Assembly (NCBI GenBank): GCA_902490585.1
Contig: CABUEI010000014.1
Location: 1 to 49,931, forward strand
DNA length: 49,931 nucleotides
Reading direction: 5' to 3'
Source of the DNA: an uncultured Oscillospiraceae bacterium
Lineage (GTDB): Bacteria; Bacillota; Clostridia; Oscillospirales; Ruminococcaceae
The notes under the pieces are model-generated. The model did no database searches. It worked only from the letters and a program-made list of their open reading frames with translations, and was not told the origin of the DNA. Every line of letters begins with the position of its first letter. Position 1 is the first letter of the stretch. Shown here piece by piece: positions 40,672 to 48,887 of this stretch. A program made the position numbers and the translations under genes.

Positions 40672-40706
40672 CGGCGGCCCGGTAACACTACCGAGCCGCC
40701 GTTTTA
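40672..40706 (+). terminator. terminator after the GH25 gene
   Basis: CGGCGGCCCGGT/ACCGAGCCGCCG stem followed by TTTTATATT. It may also help stop the convergent marR-MATE transcript. Confidence 0.85.
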
Positions 40707-40725
40707 TATTGCTTTATATAACCGC

Positions 40726-42120
40726 TTAATCTGCGTTTTTGTTTGTCATTGCCGATTCCGGTTCAACCGGCAAAGCAACATTCTTCTGCCAGTATCCGTA
40801 CTTCTTCCTCTTTACGATAAGGAACATCAGCGACAGCAGGAAAGCGAAAAATTCCGCAACAACATTTGCCATCCATATACCGTCAACATCGAAAATAAGG
40901 GGCAGTATAAGTATGCTTGAAACCTGGAATATAAGCGTTCTCATAAACGACACAGCCGCAGAAATAGCGCCGTTTCCGAGTGCGGTGAAGAACGATGAGG
41001 TGAATATATTGAAGCCTGCAAGTAAAAAGCACAGCGAGAATATCCTGAAAGCGTGACGTGTCTGCTCGTAAAGCTCTGCGTCATAGCCGACAAATATCTT
41101 TGCGAGAGGGCTTGCAAGCACCGCCGACAATGCGACAAGCGTAACTCCCGCTATTGCCGCAAAGCAAAGGCTCTTTTTGAGCATATTGTTCAGTTCATAA
41201 CGGTTCTGCGCTCCGTAGTTGAAGCCTATCACGGGTGCGCATCCGATAGCATATCCGACAAATATCGCTATGAAAATAAACTGCACATACATCATTACGC
41301 CAAAGGTCGAAACGCCGTTTTCGCCTATATATTTCATAAGCTGGAAGTTGTAGATTATACTTACGACCGATGAGGAAATGCTCGACATAAGTTCCGATGA
41401 ACCGTTCGCACAGGCACGCAGGAGCGGTCTTATCTCAAGCCTTGTCTTAGTAAGACGCAGTATGCTTGAGTTCGGACGGAGAAAGTAGATAAGAGGGAAT
41501 ATTCCGCCGACACATTCGCTGATGCCCGTAGCAAATGCCGCACCTGCAACGCCAAAGTCCATAAGACCTACAAATACAGCGTCAAGTATGATATTCGTAC
41601 AGCCTGCCATAATAGTTGAAATAAGTCCGAGCTTCGGCTTCTCGGCGGCAATAAAAAAGCTCTGGAATACGTTCTGGAGCATAAAAGCCGTTGTAAAGGA
41701 GATTACTATTCTGCCGTAAAGCACACAGTCGCCCAGCATTTCGGGAGTTGCACCGAAGAACACCGCAACGTTTTCGGTAAAGATAAGGCCGAATGTTGTG
41801 AGTGCCGCACCGAGTATCACCGTCAGCATTATCATCATTGTGAAATAGCGTTTTGCTGTCTTTTCGTCACCCTCACCGAGCTTCTGAGAAACAAGCGCCG
41901 TTCCGCCCGTGCCTACCATAAAGCCCACACCGCCGAGTATCATTACAAACGGCATTATAAGATTGATAGATGCGAAAGAGGTCTTGCCGGCAAAATTAGA
42001 TACGAAAAAGCCGTCAACAACGCCGTATATGGATATAAACACCATCATAGCCACCGACGGCAGTACAAACCTGAAAAGCCGTCCCACAGTAAAGTGGTCT
42101 GAAAGTTTTATCTTACTCAT
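40726..42120 (-). CDS. MATE family efflux transporter under MarR control
   Basis: 464 aa, twelve helices. Opening HFTVGRLFRFVLPSVAMMVF, then YGVVDGFFVSNFAGKTSFAS, GTGGTALVSQKLGEGDEKTA and, in the second half, IGCAPVIGFNYGAQNRYELN and FFTALGNGAISAAVSFMRTL. It is closer to the YeeO/MepA type than the other MATE at 37641. It lies 26 nt after a marR gene, so it is almost surely the exporter this regulator controls. The substrate is unknown. Confidence 0.94.
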   Translation of the reverse strand: MSKIKLSDHFTVGRLFRFVLPSVAMMVFISIYGVVDGFFVSNFAGKTSFASINLIMPFVMILGGVGFMVGTGGTALVSQKLGEGDEKTAKRYFTMMIMLTVILGAALTTFGLIFTENVAVFFGATPEMLGDCVLYGRIVISFTTAFMLQNVFQSFFIAAEKPKLGLISTIMAGCTNIILDAVFVGLMDFGVAGAAFATGISECVGGIFPLIYFLRPNSSILRLTKTRLEIRPLLRACANGSSELMSSISSSVVSIIYNFQLMKYIGENGVSTFGVMMYVQFIFIAIFVGYAIGCAPVIGFNYGAQNRYELNNMLKKSLCFAAIAGVTLVALSAVLASPLAKIFVGYDAELYEQTRHAFRIFSLCFLLAGFNIFTSSFFTALGNGAISAAVSFMRTLIFQVSSILILPLIFDVDGIWMANVVAEFFAFLLSLMFLIVKRKKYGYWQKNVALPVEPESAMTNKNAD

Positions 42121-42146
42121 TGTTCCTTTGTTCTCCTTTTGTATCT

Positions 42147-42587
42147 TTATATTTTCGCCGTCTGACTTTTAAGAAGTACGCTGTACAGCTTCATAAGCGC
42201 AGTCATATTCTCGGTTTCTTCATCTGTCATATTGCCGAGTGCGGCGCATTCCGCCTCTATCACCTTATCTACAGTCTGTTCGCACAGCTTTGTTCCGCTT
42301 TTTGTAAGGCTGATATTCTTTGTGTGCGCACCTGCCGGAGTAAGCGTTATATAGCCCTCGCTTTCGAGCTTTTTCAGTGCGGAGTTCACCGTCTGCTTAG
42401 GCTGATACAGCACAGTGCAGACATCGCTCTGCGTTATGTTGCCCGGCTCCATACGCAGTGTGTACAGTGTCCAGAAAGCCGCTTCCGAAAAACCGTAGCG
42501 CTTTGCTATATTTCTGTAGCAATCATCTATTGATTTCAGTACATTGTTATATTCATACAGTTTTTTTCTGTTGCTTTTGTTATCCAA
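42147..42587 (-). CDS. MarR family transcriptional regulator
   Basis: 146 aa from the TTG at 42587, chosen because AAGGAG lies 7 nt upstream and because the longer frame would swallow the promoter and operators. Winged HTH: FSEAAFWTLYTLRMEPGNIT, QSDVCTVLYQPKQTVNSALK and LESEGYITLTPAGAHTKNIS, with dimerisation helices at both ends. It should repress its own operon (itself and the MATE gene) by binding the GTCCGA-type palindromes around its promoter, and release on ligand. Confidence 0.93.
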   Translation of the reverse strand: MDNKSNRKKLYEYNNVLKSIDDCYRNIAKRYGFSEAAFWTLYTLRMEPGNITQSDVCTVLYQPKQTVNSALKKLESEGYITLTPAGAHTKNISLTKSGTKLCEQTVDKVIEAECAALGNMTDEETENMTALMKLYSVLLKSQTAKI

Positions 42588-42616
42588 GCTGATTCTCCTT
42601 GTCGGCAAATGTTTAA

Positions 42617-42630
42617 GTCCGAAATCGGAC
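42617..42630. promoter_or_regulatory. MarR operator, start-site copy
   Basis: GTCCGAAATCGGAC, a perfect 6-2-6 palindrome lying just downstream of the -10 box (minus strand) over the transcription start. Confidence 0.8.
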
Positions 42631-42638
42631 TGTGAGAT

Positions 42639-42667
42639 ATTATAATCCGATTTCGGACTGATGTCAA
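42639..42667 (-). promoter_or_regulatory. promoter of marR-MATE with operator inside the spacer
   Basis: TTGACA (42662-42667), 17 bp, TATAAT (42639-42644) on the minus strand. The second operator, TCCGATTTCGGA (42646-42657), fills the spacer. A bound MarR dimer would exclude RNA polymerase. Confidence 0.88.
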
Positions 42668-42992
42668 GTGTTTTTGTGTAAAAATTGCTTTTGTCAGTCT
42701 TCGGATATAATTTCCGTATAATTATTGCAGATAATAGAATAGGGATATACGCATTGAACAACTGTTCGTTGTATCGGTAAAGTATGTTTATTCTTTCGCA
42801 AACTGTATTATATTCTCTGCTTTACCGGAAGCGGCATAAAAATTATTCACAAAAGTTCATTTTTGTGTCGGTTTGATATTGACTTTAGGCTCGAATTGTG
42901 TCAAAATAATTATATTGGTGTAATTCGGTGTTTTTCTGCAAAGGAGCGGTAAAACGCCTTATTGTTGCAAAGCGGAAAGGCGAGAAAAGTAA
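42668..42992. other. intergenic region upstream of the FAD dehydrogenase gene
   Basis: AT-rich. It contains an inverted pair CGGTAAAG (about 42775) and CTTTACCG (about 42820), a weak TTGACT at about 42890 without a good -10, and a CGCCTT/AAGGCG stem just before the start codon. I looked for a purine riboswitch because xpt and a nucleoside importer follow; the conserved aptamer core is not here. Confidence 0.4.
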
Positions 42993-44393
42993 TTGAAATA
43001 CGATGTAGTAATTGTAGGAGCGGGACCTGCGGGCATCTTCACCGCAATTGAAATGGTCAGAAACGGCTCAGACAAAAAAATTCTGATAATCGAAAAGGGC
43101 GCTTCGGTAGAGAAAAGGAGTTGTCCTAAGGCAAAAACAAAGCACTGTATGAACTGTAAGCCCTACTGCCATATCACAACGGGCTTTTCGGGTGCGGGCG
43201 CATTCTCGGACGGCAAGCTGTCGCTGTCGTGCGAGGTCGGCGGAACGCTCCCCGAGCTTATCGGTGAGGAGCTTGCACAGGAAACCATCGACTACACAGA
43301 CAAGATATATCTTGAATTCGGTGCGGATAAGCACGTTGAGGGCGTAAGCGACCCCGACAAGATAAGAGATATAAGGAAGAAAGCCATAAACGCAAACCTG
43401 AAGCTGGTTGACTGTCCTATCCGCCACTTAGGAACGGAAATGGCGCACGAGCTTTATTTCAAGATAGAAAAGTATCTTATCGAAAGCGGCGTTGAGGTGC
43501 TGTTCGGCAAGAACTGCGAGGATATTATAATAGAAGACGGCGTATGTAAGGGCGTTATCATTTCAAATGCCCGTGACGGCGGCGAACAGGAAACCATATA
43601 CGGCGACGAGATAGTAGTCGCAACAGGCCGTAAGGGTGCAGACTGGCTCGAAAAGACCTGCGAGGCGCATAATGTAGAGCATACACCGGGTACTGTTGAC
43701 ATCGGCGTAAGAGTGGAAGTCAGAAACGAGGTAATGGAGGAGATAAACGCCGTCCTTTACGAGTCAAAGCTCATCGGCTATCCTCTGCCGTTTAAGAACA
43801 AGGTGCGTACATTCTGCCAGAACCCCGGCGGATTTGTGAGTCAGGAAAACTACGACAACGATTTAGCCGTTGTAAACGGTCACTCATATAAAGAGCTTAA
43901 GAGCAACAACACAAACCTTGCTATACTTTGCTCGCACAATTTCAGCGTACCGTTCAACCAGCCTATCGAATATGCGAAGAAGGTCGGCGAGCTTACCAAT
44001 ATGCTCGGTAACGGTCACATTCTTGTACAGCGTTACGGCGATATTCTTGACGGAAAGCGTACATGGCCGAAGGAACTTAATTTCTCCAACGTAAGACCCA
44101 CCCTGCCCGATGCGGTTGCAGGCGACATCACGGCGGCTATGCCTTACCGTACAATGACAAATATAATCAATTTCATAAAGGCTGTGGATATGGTCGTTCC
44201 CGGTTTTGCAAGCCGTGAAACGCTTTTATATTCACCCGAACTTAAATTCTACAGCAACCGTATAAAGATGGACGAGCATTTCAACACGAACGTAAAGGGA
44301 CTGCATTGCTTAGGCGACTCGAGCGGCTGGACAAGAGGACTTATGATGGCGTCTGTAATGGGCGTGCTTATGGGACGTGAATTACTGAAATAA
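42993..44393 (+). CDS. FAD-dependent dehydrogenase, COG2509 type
   Basis: 466 aa from a TTG start. The Rossmann FAD motif VVIVGAGPAGIFTAIEM lies at 4-20. A Cys-rich segment (RSCPKAKTKHCMNCKPYC) is followed by GFSGAGAFSDGKLSLS, the signature of this family. The distal FAD motif GLHCLGDSSGWTRGLMMAS is near the C-terminus. The four Cys might hold an iron-sulfur cluster or be redox-active. The physiological substrate is unknown. It lies 16 nt before xpt, so it may be co-transcribed with the purine salvage cluster. Cytoplasmic. Confidence 0.88.
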   Translation: MKYDVVIVGAGPAGIFTAIEMVRNGSDKKILIIEKGASVEKRSCPKAKTKHCMNCKPYCHITTGFSGAGAFSDGKLSLSCEVGGTLPELIGEELAQETIDYTDKIYLEFGADKHVEGVSDPDKIRDIRKKAINANLKLVDCPIRHLGTEMAHELYFKIEKYLIESGVEVLFGKNCEDIIIEDGVCKGVIISNARDGGEQETIYGDEIVVATGRKGADWLEKTCEAHNVEHTPGTVDIGVRVEVRNEVMEEINAVLYESKLIGYPLPFKNKVRTFCQNPGGFVSQENYDNDLAVVNGHSYKELKSNNTNLAILCSHNFSVPFNQPIEYAKKVGELTNMLGNGHILVQRYGDILDGKRTWPKELNFSNVRPTLPDAVAGDITAAMPYRTMTNIINFIKAVDMVVPGFASRETLLYSPELKFYSNRIKMDEHFNTNVKGLHCLGDSSGWTRGLMMASVMGVLMGRELLK

Positions 44394-44409
44394 ACGGAGG
44401 AAATGTAAA

Positions 44410-44985
44410 ATGCAGTTACTGGAAGAACGCATAAACAAGGACGGTATAGTAAAAGAGGGAAACGTACTCAAGGTTGACAGCTTTCTCAATCATCAGATGG
44501 ATATTGAGCTTTACAACGAAATCGGCAAGGAGTTCCGCAGACTGTTCCCAGACAAGAGCATAAACAAGATACTGACTATAGAAGCGTCGGGCATCGGCAT
44601 TGCGTGCGTTACGGCGCAGTATTTCGGATGTCCTGTCGTATTTGCGAAGAAGGCGCAGAGCGTAAACATAGACGGCGAGGTTTATTCGACCTCTATCGAG
44701 AGCTTTACGCACAAGCGTACATATAACGTAATAGTCAGCAAGAAGTTCCTGTCGCCCGATGACAACGTGCTTATAATCGACGACTTCCTTGCAAACGGCT
44801 GTGCTTTACTCGGTCTTATCGACATAGTAAAGGGCGCAGGCGCAAGTATAGCAGGCGCAGGTATCGTTATAGAAAAGGGCTTCCAGAAGGGCGGAGACCT
44901 TGTCCGCTCGAAAGGCATCAGAGTAGAATCGCTCGCAATAGTTGACTCGATGAGCGTTGACAGCGGCTGTATTTTCAGACACTGA
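44410..44985 (+). CDS. xpt: xanthine phosphoribosyltransferase
   Basis: 191 aa, standard length. It joins xanthine (or guanine) to PRPP giving XMP. The PRPP site is VLIIDDFLANGCALLGL (about 120-136). LEERINKDGIVKEGNVLKVD, FLNHQMD and ILTIEASGIGIACVTA are Xpt family blocks, as is the SFTHKRTY segment. GGAGGAAATGTAAA precedes the ATG. Downstream lies a BMP-type ABC importer whose family imports purine nucleosides, fitting a purine salvage locus. Cytoplasmic. Confidence 0.95.
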   Translation: MQLLEERINKDGIVKEGNVLKVDSFLNHQMDIELYNEIGKEFRRLFPDKSINKILTIEASGIGIACVTAQYFGCPVVFAKKAQSVNIDGEVYSTSIESFTHKRTYNVIVSKKFLSPDDNVLIIDDFLANGCALLGLIDIVKGAGASIAGAGIVIEKGFQKGGDLVRSKGIRVESLAIVDSMSVDSGCIFRH

Positions 44986-45057
44986 GCCGTAAATAACCGT
45001 ATTTAGCGGCAAAATGCCGTTAATATATCTTTTACTGTTTTAATAGGGAGGAAAAAC

Positions 45058-46155
45058 ATGAAAAAGAAACTTATCGCCATTTTACTGGCGGCAACCTGCG
45101 CACTTACAGCAGGACTCACAGGCTGCTCCGGCAATGCCGCAACAAGCGGTACGGATGACAGCAAGGTTGTAGCAGGCTTTGTTTACATCGGCAAGATCAA
45201 CGACGGCGGTTACACACAGGCTCACGATGCAGGCAGACTTGCAGTTGAGGCTATGGGCGTAAAGACCTACTACGTTGAGGACGTACCCGAAACCGTTGCC
45301 GACACAAAGGAAGCTATCCAGACACTTATCGATGAAGGCTGCAACCTCATCTACTCTAACTCCTTCGGCTTTATGGAAGGTACAGACCAGATGGCAAAGG
45401 AGCATCCCGAGATAAAGTTTGCTCACTGCTCAGGCTATATGAGAGAAGACAATATGTCAACCTACTTCGGTAAGGTATATCAGGCTCGTTACCTTGCAGG
45501 TATCGTTGCAGGTATGAAGACACAGAAGAACTACATCGGTTATGTTGCCGCTAAGGGTATCCCCGAGGTTATCCGTGGTATCAACGCATTCACACTCGGT
45601 GTACAGTCTGTAAACCCCGACGCTAAGGTAGAAGTAGTATTCACAGATACATGGTATGACCCCACCGTTGAAAAGCAGGCAGCACTTGAGCTTCTCAACA
45701 AGGGTGTTGACATAATCGCTCAGCACCAGGATACAACAGCTCCTCAGGTTGCCGCTGAAGAAAAGGGCGCATACTGCATCGGCTACAACTTCCCCACATC
45801 AGACGCTGCTCCCAAGGCTTACCTCACAGCCGCTTGCTTCGACTGGAAGACATTCTACACAGACGATGTAAAGAAGGCTATGGACGGTACATGGACAAGC
45901 CGTGCATACTGGGAAGGTCTTGCCGCTAACATGACATACCTTGACAAGCTGACAGACCTCTGCGCAGAAGGCACACAGGAAAAGGTAGATGCAGCTAAGA
46001 AGGCTATCATTGACGGCACACTCGAACCCTTCACAGGCCCTCTTTACGATCAGGAAGGCAACAAGAAGGTTGAAGACGGCGTTAAGATGACAGATGACGA
46101 GATCTGGAACATGAACTGGTTTGTAAAGGGTGTAACAGGTACTATCCCCGCATAA
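45058..46155 (+). CDS. BMP family nucleoside-binding lipoprotein
   Basis: 365 aa. Lipoprotein signal with GLTGC (Cys about 23). BMP/PnrA/TmpC fold: VAGFVYIGKINDGGYTQAHD, EDVPETVADTKEAIQTLIDE, NSFGFMEGTDQMAKEHPEIK and HQDTTAPQVAAEEKGAYCIG. The C-terminal EPFTGPLYDQEGN is shared with Med/BMP purine-binding proteins. It captures (deoxy)ribonucleosides outside and feeds the ABC permeases downstream. Strong codon bias. It is separated from the ATPase gene by an alternative-stem RNA element. Confidence 0.93.
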   Translation: MKKKLIAILLAATCALTAGLTGCSGNAATSGTDDSKVVAGFVYIGKINDGGYTQAHDAGRLAVEAMGVKTYYVEDVPETVADTKEAIQTLIDEGCNLIYSNSFGFMEGTDQMAKEHPEIKFAHCSGYMREDNMSTYFGKVYQARYLAGIVAGMKTQKNYIGYVAAKGIPEVIRGINAFTLGVQSVNPDAKVEVVFTDTWYDPTVEKQAALELLNKGVDIIAQHQDTTAPQVAAEEKGAYCIGYNFPTSDAAPKAYLTAACFDWKTFYTDDVKKAMDGTWTSRAYWEGLAANMTYLDKLTDLCAEGTQEKVDAAKKAIIDGTLEPFTGPLYDQEGNKKVEDGVKMTDDEIWNMNWFVKGVTGTIPA

Positions 46156-46184
46156 TCTACAGGTCACAGAATCTTAAGACTATT

Positions 46185-46271
46185 AAAGACAATACGAGCA
46201 GTCCTCAGTGGCTGCCCGATTTGTCTTTTTAAAGCACCGGAATATCTGCGATGTTTTAAAAAGACAAATCG
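46185..46271 (+). promoter_or_regulatory. mutually exclusive stem-loops between the binding-protein and ATPase genes
   Basis: Stem 1: AAAGACAA...GCAG (46185-46201) with CTGC...TTGTCTTT (about 46212-46227), followed by a short T run, looks like a terminator. Stem 2: CGATTTGTCTTTTTAAA (46217-46233) pairs perfectly over 17 bp with 46255-46271. The two share 46217-46227 and cannot coexist. AAGGAGG follows 9 nt later. This is consistent with attenuation or with differential stability. Confidence 0.7.
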
Positions 46272-46290
46272 CTATTTTCAAGGAGGTTAT

Positions 46291-47823
46291 ATGGCAGACC
46301 CTTATATAAAACTTGAACACATAACCAAATCGTTTGACTCGGTATACGCAAACAAGGATATTTCCGTTGACGTATACAAGGGCGAGATACTTGCCCTGCT
46401 TGGCGAAAACGGTTCGGGCAAGAGTACCCTTGTAAATATGCTCAGCGGCATATATACGCCCGACAGCGGTACTATCTCGATTGACGGTAAAAAGATGCAC
46501 TTCGGCTCTCCCGGTGACGCTATAAAGGCAGGCATCGGTATGGTACATCAGCACTTCAAGCTGGTCGATGTAATGACCGCCGCAGAAAACGTGGTAATGG
46601 GTCACATAAAGCATTTTGTCACATCGAAAAAGCGCATGGCTCATCATGTGAACAAGCTGAACGAGAAATACGGCCTTAACGTTACCCCCGACAAGAAGAT
46701 ATACAATATGTCTGTCAGCGAAAAACAGGCTGTAGAGATAATGAAGGCGTTCTACCAAGGCGCAAACGTTCTTATTCTTGACGAACCTACAGCGGTGCTT
46801 ACTCCGCAGGAGATAACCGCACTGTTTGCTATTCTCAGAAAGATGAAGGAGCAGGGCTGTACGATAATCATTATCACTCATAAGATGGCGGAGGTTATGG
46901 ATATTTCCGACCGTGTTACCGTTTTGCGTAAGGGCGAATGTATCGGTACGGTAAAGACGAGTGAAACCACCCCCCAACAGCTTACCGAGATGATGGTCGG
47001 CAAGGCGGTAACTCTTGAAATAGAGCGTCCGCAGTGCTGTGGCTATAACGCAAAGCCGATGCTTTCCGTGAAAAATCTCACGAAGAAAAACACAGACGGC
47101 GTAAACGTGCTTGATAACGTGAACTTTGACGTATACGGCGGTGAGATACTCGGTGTCGCAGGTATAGCAGGAAGCGGTCAGAAGGAGCTTTGCGAGATAA
47201 TCGCAGGTCTTGACAAAATGACCGACGGCGATATTGAGTTTGACGGCGACAGTATAAAGGGACTTGATCCCAGAGCGATAATCCGCAAGGGCATCAGTAT
47301 GAGCTTTGTTCCAGAGGACAGACTCGGTATGGGTCTTGTGGCAGGAATGAGCATAACGAACAACGTTATCTTAAAGTCCTATAATCATAATCCCGGCCCG
47401 TTCATAGACAGCAAGTTTGCAAAGAAGCTCGCAGAGCAGATCGTACACGATTTTGATATTTACACCCCGTCTGTAAACTACACGGTAAAGAAGCTGTCCG
47501 GCGGCAATATACAGAAGGTGCTTCTCGGCAGAGAAATATGGCTCTCGCCCAAGGTGCTTATAACCGCTTATCCCGTAAGAGGTCTTGATATAGGTGCGTC
47601 ATACAATATATATCATATGCTGAACGAGCAGAAGAAAAAAGGTGTTGCCGTGCTGTTCATAGGCGAGGATCTTGACGTGCTGAAAAGCATTTCCGACAGA
47701 CTTATGGTAATACACGACGGTGAGATAATCGACATAGTAGACCCCACGACCGTCACTAAGGAAGACATAGGTCTTATGATGGTGGGTGACCATATCAACA
47801 AGGGAGAGGAGAAGGCCGTATGA
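46291..47823 (+). CDS. nucleoside ABC transporter ATP-binding protein (two ABC domains)
   Basis: 510 aa, RbsA/YufO-type. Domain 1 (about 1-240) is canonical: Walker A GENGSGKST, Walker B LILDEPTAVLTPQE, His switch ITHK. Domain 2 (about 255-500) is degenerate in the way of this family: GIAGSGQKEL lacks the Walker A GKS/T, LSGGNIQKVLLGREIW is present, and Walker B is replaced by LITAYPVRGLDIGA. Only one site is thus likely to hydrolyse ATP efficiently. It energises the permeases that follow. Its TGA overlaps the permease ATG (ATGA). Confidence 0.94.
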   Translation: MADPYIKLEHITKSFDSVYANKDISVDVYKGEILALLGENGSGKSTLVNMLSGIYTPDSGTISIDGKKMHFGSPGDAIKAGIGMVHQHFKLVDVMTAAENVVMGHIKHFVTSKKRMAHHVNKLNEKYGLNVTPDKKIYNMSVSEKQAVEIMKAFYQGANVLILDEPTAVLTPQEITALFAILRKMKEQGCTIIIITHKMAEVMDISDRVTVLRKGECIGTVKTSETTPQQLTEMMVGKAVTLEIERPQCCGYNAKPMLSVKNLTKKNTDGVNVLDNVNFDVYGGEILGVAGIAGSGQKELCEIIAGLDKMTDGDIEFDGDSIKGLDPRAIIRKGISMSFVPEDRLGMGLVAGMSITNNVILKSYNHNPGPFIDSKFAKKLAEQIVHDFDIYTPSVNYTVKKLSGGNIQKVLLGREIWLSPKVLITAYPVRGLDIGASYNIYHMLNEQKKKGVAVLFIGEDLDVLKSISDRLMVIHDGEIIDIVDPTTVTKEDIGLMMVGDHINKGEEKAV

Positions 47824-48887
47824 GCATGATACAGATTTCAAAGCGGCAGAAAGGCACATCAAAGCTCGTTGACGTTCTTATAAGAATAGGCGCTATCGTG
47901 CTGTCGCTGATATTTATCGGCATTGTTCTTGCCATAATGGGTTATGATCCTTTCAAGGTTTTCGGCAAAATAATACAGACTCCGTTCAAGCGTTTCAAGG
48001 ACGTTATGAACAAAACGATAATGCTTACCACTCTTTCGCTCGGTATAGCGATAGCGTTCAGAATGAAGTTCTGGAATATCGGTGCTGAGGGTCAGTTCTA
48101 TATGGGCGCATTCGGTGCGGCATCAATGGCTTTTATGTGTCCTGATTTACCGCCGATACTGCTTTTACCGCTGATGGCAATAGCAGGCTTTATCTGCGGC
48201 GGCTTATAGGCTCTTATCCCTGCGGTAATAAAGGCTAAGTTCGGTGCGAGCGAAACACTTGTAACGCTGATGATGAACTATATTGCGATTGCGTTTATAA
48301 GCTATCTGCAATACGGTCCGTGGAAAGACCCTGCGGCGCTCGGTGCGGCAAAGGTTCCGAACTTCTCGGAAAATGCGGTACTTCCCGATGTATTCGGCGT
48401 TCACGCAGGCTGGATAATAATGCTGGTACTTGTAATTATTATGACGATATTGCTCCGCTACACAAAGCTCGGCTATCAGATAGATGTTATCGGCGAAAGC
48501 GAAACCACAGCAAAATATGCCGGTATGAACACGGTTAAAATACTGGTGATTGCAGTTCTTATCTCCGGCGGTCTTTGCGGAATGGCAGGCTTTATGCAGT
48601 CGAGTGCCGTTGAGAAGTCGATAACCGATTCAATGTCGGCAGGTCTTGGCTTTACAGCGGTAATCACCGCTTGGCTTGCAAAGCTGAAGCCGCCCGTTAT
48701 CGTGGTTGCGTCGTTTATGTTCTCGATACTTCTCCAGAGCGGAAGCTCGCTTCAGGTAATGAAGATACCCTCGTCCATTACGGAAATAATGCAGGGTGTC
48801 ATAATATTCTTCGTTCTTGCGTGTGAGTTCTTTATAAACTATAAAATATCGCTTCGCAAGCATACCGCAGTAAAGGAGGCTGAATAA
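47820..48887 (+). pseudogene. nucleoside ABC transporter permease 1, interrupted by an in-frame amber codon
   Basis: The frame runs 355 codons but has TAG at 48207-48209 (codon 130). Both sides are clean permease in the same frame: FRMKFWNIGAEGQFYMGAFG before, then FICGGL, stop, ALIPAVIKAKFGASETLVTL and MMNYIAIAF after. In BMP-type permeases this spot reads GGLWA, so a single TGG to TAG change explains it. The second part can restart only at the ATGATG at 48270, without a good ribosome site. TAG is a normal stop here (nspC uses it). Without readthrough the importer would lack one of its two channel subunits. The sequence is otherwise undecayed, so this is recent or a sequencing or assembly error. 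Confidence 0.85.

Noticed and set aside
42762..42992. Purine riboswitch ahead of the FAD dehydrogenase and xpt genes
   Set aside because: The conserved aptamer loops and three-way junction are not present; only unrelated short inverted repeats are seen.
46183..46977. 264-codon minus-strand ORF opposite the ABC ATPase gene
   Set aside because: Mirror image of a clear gene. Cys/His/Tyr-rich composition is typical of antisense frames here, and there is no ribosome site or family.
48207..48209. Reassigned amber codon or pyrrolysine
   Set aside because: nspC in this window ends in TAG as an ordinary stop, and the expected residue is Trp, one base away. Mutation or a base error is simpler.
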